Positions 1 through 4,686 of a DNA stretch of 6,354 nt are shown in pieces. The position numbers and the translations under genes were made by a program. The notes under the pieces were generated by a model that saw only the letters and a list, made by a program, of their open reading frames with translations, made no database searches and was not told the origin of the DNA. The DNA lies in assembly GCA_002440805.1 (NCBI GenBank), contig DJVD01000245.1, positions 1-6,354 on the forward strand, read 5' to 3'. Source of the stretch: Chloroflexi bacterium UBA6265. GTDB lineage: Bacteria; Chloroflexota; Chloroflexia; Thermomicrobiales; UBA6265. How positions within the stretch are numbered: the first letter of the stretch is position 1; each line of letters begins with the position of its first letter.

Positions 1-1109
1 ATCGGCGTGCTCAACAGGCTGCCATACACACCGCCATTGGTGATGGTGAACGTGCCGCCCTGCAGTTCTTCGAGCCCAAGCTTGCCATCGCGGGCGCGAG
101 TGGCGAGGTTGACGATATCCTGCTCGATGTCGGCGAAGCCCTTGCGATCAGCATCACGGATCACCGGCACCACGAGCCCCTCGTCGGTGCCAACGGCGAT
201 ACCGATATCGTAGAACTTCTTCAGGATAAGGTGATCGCCATCCATCTCGGCATTGACATCCGGAAATGCCTTCAGCGCGCCAACAATTGCCTTGGTGAAG
301 AAGCTCATGAAGCCCAGGTTTACACCGTGGAGTTCCTTGAACTTGTCCTTGCGGCGCTTGCGCACATCCATCACCGCGGTCATATCGACTTCGTTGAACG
401 TGGTGAGCATGGCAGCGGTTTGCTGCGCTTCCACCAGCCGCCGGGCAATGGTTTGGCGACGGCGGCTCATGCGCACCCGCTCGGTGCGACCGTCCGGTTC
501 GACAGCAACGGCGCTCTTGCTGCTGCTCTGCGGCTGTGCGGCAGCAGGAAGGCTATCGGCAGCCTTGCTGACAGCGGCGGGTGCCGCCGCCGGTGTAGGA
601 GCGGGTGCCGGTGCGGATTGACCCTGGGCACGGGCCATCATCACATCGTCGCGGGTGATACGACCATCCGGGCCGCTGCCCTTGATGGCAGAAAGATCAA
701 TGCCATGTTCTTCGGCGAGGCGCTGTACCACCGGGGTGGCGCGGACGGCGCCAGCAGTGGCGGCACTTTCGTGTCCCGAGGCTTGCTGCTCCGGCTCGGG
801 GGCGGCGTTTTCCACGATTTCCGGCTGCTCTTCCTTGCCGGTTGCCGCCTGCGGTGCAGCGGCTGCGCCACCACCGGGCTCGATTTCTGCCAGCGCCGCG
901 CCCACTTCAACAACGTCGCCTTCCTGGGCGATGATCTTGCTCAGCACGCCATCGCTATCGGCGGTGACATCCAGGTTCACCTTGTCCGTCTCCAGCTCCA
1001 GGATCGTTTCGCCGGTGGAAACAGCATCGCCTTCACCCTTGAGCCAGGTGCCAACGACGGCGTCTACCAGCGATTCTCCGAGCGCCGGCACTTTTACGGT
1101 AATAGCCAT
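1..1109 (-). CDS. sucB: Dihydrolipoamide succinyltransferase, E2 of 2-oxoglutarate dehydrogenase (3' end outside window)
   Basis: The E2 core enzyme takes the succinyl group from E1 on a swinging lipoyl arm and passes it to CoA. The window shows 369 residues. Residues 1-77 are a lipoyl domain starting MAITVKVPALGES, with the lipoyl lysine K43 in ETDKVNLDV. An Ala/Pro/Glu-rich linker covers about 78-121. The peripheral subunit-binding domain is about 123-158 (RATPVVQRLAEEHGIDL, then GPDGRITRDDV). A second Ala/Pro linker covers about 160-205. The catalytic domain follows, with TTFNEVDM, GVNLGFMSFFTKA and TFTITNGGVYGSLLSTP. TFNEVDM and LGFMSFF point to the succinyl rather than the acetyl or branched-chain enzyme. 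Roughly 70 residues, including the catalytic HxxxDG motif, should lie left of base 1. The ATG at 1109 sits just behind a good Shine-Dalgarno. It lies 112 bases after sucA on the same strand, so the two are very probably cotranscribed. Confidence 0.96.
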   Translation of the reverse strand, partial: MAITVKVPALGESLVDAVVGTWLKGEGDAVSTGETILELETDKVNLDVTADSDGVLSKIIAQEGDVVEVGAALAEIEPGGGAAAAPQAATGKEEQPEIVENAAPEPEQQASGHESAATAGAVRATPVVQRLAEEHGIDLSAIKGSGPDGRITRDDVMMARAQGQSAPAPAPTPAAAPAAVSKAADSLPAAAQPQSSSKSAVAVEPDGRTERVRMSRRRQTIARRLVEAQQTAAMLTTFNEVDMTAVMDVRKRRKDKFKELHGVNLGFMSFFTKAIVGALKAFPDVNAEMDGDHLILKKFYDIGIAVGTDEGLVVPVIRDADRKGFADIEQDIVNLATRARDGKLGLEELQGGTFTITNGGVYGSLLSTP

Positions 1110-1111
1110 AT

Positions 1112-1126
1112 CTCTCCCGATCTCCT
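1112..1126 (-). promoter_or_regulatory. sucB ribosome-binding region
   Basis: Read on the minus strand, AGGAG (1126-1122) and GGGAG (1118-1114) stand in tandem before the sucB ATG, with 12 and 4 bases of spacing. Either could act as Shine-Dalgarno. Together they fix the start at 1109, which also places the lipoyl domain at the very N-terminus as usual for this family. Confidence 0.7.
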
Positions 1127-1176
1127 GTTCGCATCGATTGGCGCCCTGCCGCACGAGTCGTTGTTGCATCACACGT

Positions 1177-1208
1177 CGATACGCACACCATAGCAGGCAT
1201 GCGTATCG
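1177..1208 (-). repeat. Perfect 9-bp inverted repeat (hairpin) between sucA and sucB
   Basis: CGATACGCA (1177-1185) and TGCGTATCG (1200-1208) are exact reverse complements around a 14-base loop. In the transcript the stem begins 13 bases after the sucA stop codon and ends 67 bases before the sucB start. No T-run follows on the minus strand, so it does not look like an intrinsic terminator. An RNA-processing or mRNA-stabilising element that sets the E1:E2 ratio is the likelier reading (inference). A palindromic protein-binding site is the alternative. Confidence 0.7.
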
Positions 1209-1221
1209 GAAAATAGTCGCC

Positions 1222-4122
1222 CTAATCAGCGGTTGCTACGGAAACATCTTCGCGTTTGCGACTGGCGCTATCCTCGCTGCCATTGGAATCCTGGCTCGAT
1301 TGATCCACGGAATCCGGGGGCAACACATCGGCGAAGGCGGCTGCCACAATGCGCTCCTGGTTTTCCTTGTGCTTGGTGGCATAGCCTTCTGCCGGGCTGG
1401 CCTGGTCCGGTCGTCCGATGTAGCGCACCGGAATGCGGTCTTCCACGAGATCGCGCAGGCGGTAGCCCATATAGGTCCATGCGCCCATATTGCGGGGCTC
1501 TTCCTGAACCCAGACGATTTCCTTGAGGTTCGGATAGCTGCTGATCACGTCGCGCAGCGCACCACGTTGGAACGGAGCCAGCATTTCGACGCGGGCGACA
1601 GCCACATTCTCGGAATCGCGCAGCGGGGATTGCTCGAGGTCGATGGCCACCTTACCGGTGCACAGCACCAGGCGAGTGACCAGATCCTTGCGTCCGGAGG
1701 CGCGCGGATCATCAAGCACGGGCTTGAACTCGCCATCGGTGAGCGCGCTCACCGGACTGGCCGCCATCGGATTTCGTAGCAGGCTCTTCGGCGTAAACAC
1801 TACGAGTGGCCGCGGATCGGAAAGCAGGGTTTTCGCCTGGAAGCGCAACAGGTGGAAGTACTGGCCGGACGAACTCACATTTGCCACGCGCATGTTGTCT
1901 TCGGCGGCAAGTTGCAGGAATCGTTCCGGGCGGGCATTGGAATGCTCCGGGCCCTGGCCCTCATAGCCATGTGGCAGTAGCAGTACCAGGCTCGGCTTTT
2001 CGCCCCACTTGGAGCGGGCACCGGAGATGAACTGATCGATGACCGTCTGGGCACCGTTGGCGAAATCGCCGAACTGGCCTTCCCAGATCACCAGGCACTC
2101 GGGCGCGTTCTGGTTGTAGCCATATTCCCAGCCCATCACGCCGAACTCACTCAGCGGACTGTTATACACGGTGAACGATACGTTTACGTCGGGTACCTGG
2201 TACATCGGCGTGAACTGGTCACCCGTCTCGGAATCGTGCAGCACGAGGTGGCGGTGATTGAATGTGCCGCGCTGGCTATCCTCACCGCTGAAGCGGATCG
2301 GGGTGCCATCCTGCAGGATGGATGCGAAGGCGATGCTCTCGGCGTGGCCCCAATCCAACAGGCCATCTTCGCTGCGAACCACCTGGCTCCGCTGCTGGAG
2401 CTGGCGTCCGAGCTTGCGATTGACCCCAAAGCCCTCGGGGAATTCGTGCAGGGCCTGGTCGATGGCGTCCAGCCGCTGGTATTCGATCCTGGTCTCGATA
2501 CCGTGGCTGGGCTGCATCGGCTCGATCCAGTCCATTGGGTAGGTATCTTCGCCTTCGGTGATGCCGCGGCGGATTTTAGCCAGCTTGTCGAAGAATTCCT
2601 TCTCCATTGCCTTCGATTCGTCGAGCGAGAGCACGCCATCCTTGGCCAGTTGCTCGGCGAAGATCGCGCGCACCGTAGGGTGCTTCTGGATCTTGGTGTA
2701 GTACACCGGTTGGGTGTAGAGCGGCTCGTCGCCCTCGTTGTGGCCATAGCGACGGTAGCCGACGCAATCGATCACAAAGTCCTTGTGGAACTTCTTCCGA
2801 TAGGCCATCGCGAAGTTGATCGCGCTCAGGCAGGCAATCACATCGTCGGCGTTCACGTGGATCACCGGAATCTCGAAACCCTTGGCCGGATCGGCGGCGT
2901 AGGTGGTGCTACGGCTATCGGACGGCAGGGTGGTGTAGCCGATGTTGTTGTTCTCAATGATGTGAACGGTACCGCCGGTGGTGAACCCCTTGAGCGCGTT
3001 CATGTTCATGGTTTCGGCGTTGATGCCGAGGCCGGCAAATGCCGCATCGCCATGGAGGAGGATGCCAACGGCACGCTCCGGATGTTGCCTGGCCGGACCA
3101 GCCTTGGCACGGTCATCCTGTGCGGCGCGGGTCATGCCCATCACCACCGGGTTCACGGCTTCGAGGTGGCTCGGGTTTGGTGCCAATGCAATCGGCACGG
3201 TGAGCGTCTCACCGGTAACCGGATGCCTGGTGAGTCGCGCACCCATGTGGTACTTCACATCGCCGGAGCGAGTCTCTTCAATCTCCAGGTTGAATCCGGA
3301 AGGTGGCTGTGCTTCGTCGTGACGGTTTTCGAACTGGGCAATCAGGTTGCCGTAGGGGCGGTTCATGGTGTGAACCAGCACGTTCAGGCGGCCGCGATGG
3401 GCCATACCCAGTACTACTTCGCGGGCTCCGGCTTCGGCAGCTTCCTCAATGACCAGGTCCAACATGGGAACAACCATGTCCAGGCCTTCAATAGAGAAAC
3501 GCTTCACGCCAGGATAGGTTTTGTGGATGAATTGCTCAAAGCCTTCCACCGCGGTGAGGCGCTTCAGCAGGTCTTTCTTCTGGTCGTCGGTGAGGTCGTA
3601 GTCGTAATCGCCGCTCTCGGCGGCATTCTCCAGCCATTCGCGTTCTTCGGCGATCTGCACCTGGTCGAAATCGAATCCCATCCGGGTGGTGTAGCGGTAG
3701 CGAAGCCGGGTCATGGCCTCGTGGGCATTGCTGGCGCCTTCGGCGGCCTTGCCACCGACCGCCGATGCCGGGATCTTGCGCAGATCGTCATCGGTGAGGC
3801 CATAGGAACTCAGCTCGATTTCCGGGGCGCCGGGAGGCGGGGTGCCAATAGGATCGAGGGGTACAGCCAGGTGGCCATACTCGCGGAGGCCGGTGGCCAG
3901 TTGAACCACGGCGACAATTTTCTCGATCTGGTCGGCACGGGGAGCGGTCGAAAGCTGGGCTTCCGGCGTTCCGGCGGCGGCCGCTTCCAGGGTAGAAGGA
4001 TCGAACGAGGCAAAGAATTGTTGGAATTCTGTAGACACACTGGCTGGGTTGGAAATGTACCGGTCGTATTGTTCCAGCACATAGCCAGCGTTGGGTCCGT
4101 AGAAAGCGTGGAGGTCGCTCAT
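1222..4122 (-). CDS. sucA: 2-oxoglutarate dehydrogenase E1 component (thiamine diphosphate-dependent)
   Basis: E1 decarboxylates 2-oxoglutarate with thiamine diphosphate and succinylates the lipoyl arm of E2 (TCA cycle, cytoplasm). The 966 residues match the usual E1o length. The N-terminal E1o segment is about 4-40 (LHAFYGPNAGYVLEQYDRY). GMAHRGRLNVL (about 239-249) and NPSHLEAVNPVV carry the active-site histidines H242 and H319. The ThDP-Mg motif starts at HGDAA (D359) and ends at NNNIG (N391-393). D359, N392 and I394 keep the spacing of the E. coli metal ligands as I recall them. The transketolase-like pyrimidine domain has GEDSQRGTFNHRH, and the C-terminal part has PHGYEGQGPEHSNAR and QEEPRNMGAW. 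There is no fused E2 domain, unlike mycobacterial KGD. The last 30 or so residues are a hydrophilic Ser/Asp/Glu tail. An in-frame ATG at 4134 would add four residues. The start at 4122 is preferred because GGAAGGG lies just before it, inside that short extension. Confidence 0.96.
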   Translation of the reverse strand: MSDLHAFYGPNAGYVLEQYDRYISNPASVSTEFQQFFASFDPSTLEAAAAGTPEAQLSTAPRADQIEKIVAVVQLATGLREYGHLAVPLDPIGTPPPGAPEIELSSYGLTDDDLRKIPASAVGGKAAEGASNAHEAMTRLRYRYTTRMGFDFDQVQIAEEREWLENAAESGDYDYDLTDDQKKDLLKRLTAVEGFEQFIHKTYPGVKRFSIEGLDMVVPMLDLVIEEAAEAGAREVVLGMAHRGRLNVLVHTMNRPYGNLIAQFENRHDEAQPPSGFNLEIEETRSGDVKYHMGARLTRHPVTGETLTVPIALAPNPSHLEAVNPVVMGMTRAAQDDRAKAGPARQHPERAVGILLHGDAAFAGLGINAETMNMNALKGFTTGGTVHIIENNNIGYTTLPSDSRSTTYAADPAKGFEIPVIHVNADDVIACLSAINFAMAYRKKFHKDFVIDCVGYRRYGHNEGDEPLYTQPVYYTKIQKHPTVRAIFAEQLAKDGVLSLDESKAMEKEFFDKLAKIRRGITEGEDTYPMDWIEPMQPSHGIETRIEYQRLDAIDQALHEFPEGFGVNRKLGRQLQQRSQVVRSEDGLLDWGHAESIAFASILQDGTPIRFSGEDSQRGTFNHRHLVLHDSETGDQFTPMYQVPDVNVSFTVYNSPLSEFGVMGWEYGYNQNAPECLVIWEGQFGDFANGAQTVIDQFISGARSKWGEKPSLVLLLPHGYEGQGPEHSNARPERFLQLAAEDNMRVANVSSSGQYFHLLRFQAKTLLSDPRPLVVFTPKSLLRNPMAASPVSALTDGEFKPVLDDPRASGRKDLVTRLVLCTGKVAIDLEQSPLRDSENVAVARVEMLAPFQRGALRDVISSYPNLKEIVWVQEEPRNMGAWTYMGYRLRDLVEDRIPVRYIGRPDQASPAEGYATKHKENQERIVAAAFADVLPPDSVDQSSQDSNGSEDSASRKREDVSVATAD

Positions 4123-4125
4123 AAT

Positions 4126-4132
4126 CCCTTCC
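4126..4132 (-). promoter_or_regulatory. sucA Shine-Dalgarno that decides the start codon
   Basis: Minus-strand GGAAGGG (4132-4126) ends three bases before the ATG at 4122. It lies between that ATG and the upstream in-frame ATG at 4134, which has only a distant GAGGGTGA about 17 bases ahead, held in the stem of a hairpin. The internal ATG is therefore the better start. Confidence 0.65.
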
Positions 4133-4152
4133 ATAGTGGTGGTGATAGTTCA

Positions 4153-4187
4153 CCCTCGCGGGAGGTAGGCCCCACGTTCCGCGAGGG
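4153..4187 (-). promoter_or_regulatory. sucA leader hairpin 3 (9-bp perfect stem)
   Basis: CCCTCGCGG (4153-4161) and CCGCGAGGG (4179-4187) are exact reverse complements around a 17-base loop. On the minus strand two G-T pairs and a T-A pair extend the stem to about 12 pairs. It lies in the predicted sucA 5' leader, about 30 bases from the start at 4122. No T-run follows it, so a terminator is unlikely. Confidence 0.7.
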
Positions 4188-4196
4188 CAAAGAAGG

Positions 4197-4220
4197 CTGT
4201 CCGGCAACACGCGCGGACAG
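4197..4220 (-). promoter_or_regulatory. sucA leader hairpin 2 (7-bp perfect stem)
   Basis: CTGTCCG (4197-4203) and CGGACAG (4214-4220) are exact reverse complements with a 10-base loop. It sits between hairpins 1 and 3 of the predicted sucA leader and is separated from hairpin 1 by a single base. Confidence 0.6.
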
Positions 4221-4221
4221 A

Positions 4222-4237
4222 GAGGGACTGCACCCTC
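4222..4237 (-). promoter_or_regulatory. sucA leader hairpin 1 (5-bp stem)
   Basis: GAGGG (4222-4226) and CCCTC (4233-4237) pair around a 6-base loop. Alone it would be weak. It counts because it is the first of three consecutive stem-loops that fill most of the predicted sucA leader. Confidence 0.45.
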
Positions 4238-4255
4238 AATATCTGTTCCCAATCA

Positions 4256-4273
4256 TATCACGAGTACGTGATA
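4256..4273. promoter_or_regulatory. Operator-like palindrome over the sucA transcription start
   Basis: TATCACG-AGTA-CGTGATA has perfect 7-bp arms around a 4-base centre. It overlaps the downstream half of the predicted -10 hexamer (4271-4276) and covers the expected start of transcription near 4264, a classical repressor position. The 18-bp size suits a dimeric helix-turn-helix regulator. Which regulator cannot be told from the window. Confidence 0.5.
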
Positions 4274-4299
4274 ATAGGTGTGCACAAACTTAATTTCAA
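4271..4299 (-). promoter_or_regulatory. sucA(B) promoter, sigma-70 type
   Basis: On the minus strand, TTGAAA (4299-4294) and TATTAT (4276-4271) are separated by exactly 17 bases. Each hexamer matches the consensus at five of six positions. Transcription should start near 4264, giving a leader of about 140 nt before the sucA ATG. The surrounding DNA is AT-rich compared with the genes. No other minus-strand promoter of this quality was found in the gap. Confidence 0.6.
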
Positions 4300-4321
4300 T
4301 CGGAGTTATCCCCACATGTCC

Positions 4322-4367
4322 ATTGGTTTGTTCAGTTTGTCACAATGTTTGTCCAGAACAAACTAAT
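4322..4367. repeat. Inverted repeat with a GTTTGT repeat cluster upstream of the sucA promoter
   Basis: ATTGGTTTGTTC (4322-4333) and GAACAAACTAAT (4356-4367) are reverse complements at 11 of 12 positions, with 22 bases between them. GTTTGT occurs in direct orientation at 4326, 4335 and 4347, and inverted at 4358-4363. A further ACAAAC lies in the promoter spacer (4284-4289). The cluster sits about 60-100 bases upstream of the predicted sucA start, where an activator or upstream repressor could bind. It lies about 150 bases before the -35 of the divergent gene. Confidence 0.5.
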
Positions 4368-4516
4368 CATCATCGGAATGTGAAAAAGGTTGTGTTAGTT
4401 GTGTGAAGCCGGATATACCTGTATTAAGTCTGTTTTTGTGCAAATTGAATAGCCGATTATTCGAGGCAGCTTTGCGAACTGCAGCCCAACATCCAGGCCG
4501 AAGAGTGTCTCCTCCA
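4368..4516. other. AT-rich part of the divergent gap, no gene seen
   Basis: I find no credible gene here. A 63-codon open frame on the minus strand (4554-4363) has no Shine-Dalgarno, matches no known protein pattern and would overlap the rightward promoter. GTTGTGT occurs twice with a 9-base period (4389-4395, 4398-4404), the same period as two of the GTTTGT copies nearby. A poor plus-strand promoter match (TTGTGT at 4399, 17 bases, TATTAA) is also present. Confidence 0.4.
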
Positions 4517-4546
4517 TTGCCACAGTTTTCGGGTGGTTGGTATAAT
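4517..4546 (+). promoter_or_regulatory. Promoter of the substrate-binding protein gene, extended -10
   Basis: TTGCCA (4517-4522) is followed after 18 bases by a perfect TATAAT (4541-4546). TGG directly before the hexamer supplies the TGn extended -10 element. Transcription should start near 4553, giving a leader of about 134 nt before the ATG at 4687. This is the strongest consensus promoter in the window. Confidence 0.7.
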
Positions 4547-4646
4547 CGGCCCATACTTCAATGATGAATGTATGTCTTCACCCCACGCAGGTTCCTCGCG
4601 AGCAATCCGGCTTGCAAGAAAAATCTGTATTCTGTGTTTTGTATAT

Positions 4647-4665
4647 GTCTGGCGCCTTGCCAGGC
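4647..4665 (+). promoter_or_regulatory. Small hairpin before the binding-protein Shine-Dalgarno
   Basis: GTCTGGC (4647-4653) and GCCAGGC (4659-4665) form a 7-bp stem, with one G-T pair, around the 5-base loop GCCTT. It ends eight bases before GAAGGAG, so it could protect the 5' end or tune ribosome access. The position is suggestive, but the stem is short. Confidence 0.4.
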
Positions 4666-4673
4666 AATCAAGA

Positions 4674-4680
4674 GAAGGAG
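4674..4680 (+). promoter_or_regulatory. Shine-Dalgarno of the binding-protein gene
   Basis: GAAGGAG stands six bases before the ATG at 4687, which is near-ideal. It decides the start against an in-frame ATG at 4561, which has no Shine-Dalgarno, lies only about 8 bases after the predicted transcription start, and would put 42 residues in front of the signal peptide. Confidence 0.85.
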
Positions 4681-4686
4681 TGCTTC

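Noticed and set aside
1170..1178. The 9-mer CGACGTGTG shared between the sucA-sucB gap (minus strand) and the region after the binding protein (6277-6285)
   Set aside because: Many 9-base matches are expected by chance in a window this long, and the copies sit differently relative to their hairpins.
1177..1208. The sucA-sucB hairpin as an intrinsic terminator
   Set aside because: No T-run follows the stem on the minus strand, and sucB continues behind it with no obvious promoter of its own in the gap.
231..1779. Plus-strand open frames of 320 and 374 codons opposite sucB and the end of sucA
   Set aside because: Their translations are compositional (rich in Ala, Gly, Arg, Ser) without motifs. 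The minus strand encodes SucB and SucA without interruption.
2236..4293. A 685-codon plus-strand open frame opposite sucA
   Set aside because: It is the complement of a fully conserved E1 sequence, shows no known domain and runs on through the sucA promoter.
4305..4316. A DnaA-box-like TTATCCCCACA in AT-rich DNA, suggesting an origin
   Set aside because: It is a single imperfect copy with extra C bases and no cluster of boxes or neighbouring dnaA or dnaN. The AT-richness is explained by two promoters.
4363..4554. A 63-codon minus-strand open frame in the divergent gap
   Set aside because: It has no Shine-Dalgarno, shows no recognisable motif and would overlap the consensus promoter at 4517-4546.
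4561..4686. An upstream in-frame start (ATG at 4561) for the binding protein
   Set aside because: It lacks a Shine-Dalgarno, and the 42 extra residues would bury the signal peptide. The ATG at 4687 has GAAGGAG six bases ahead.
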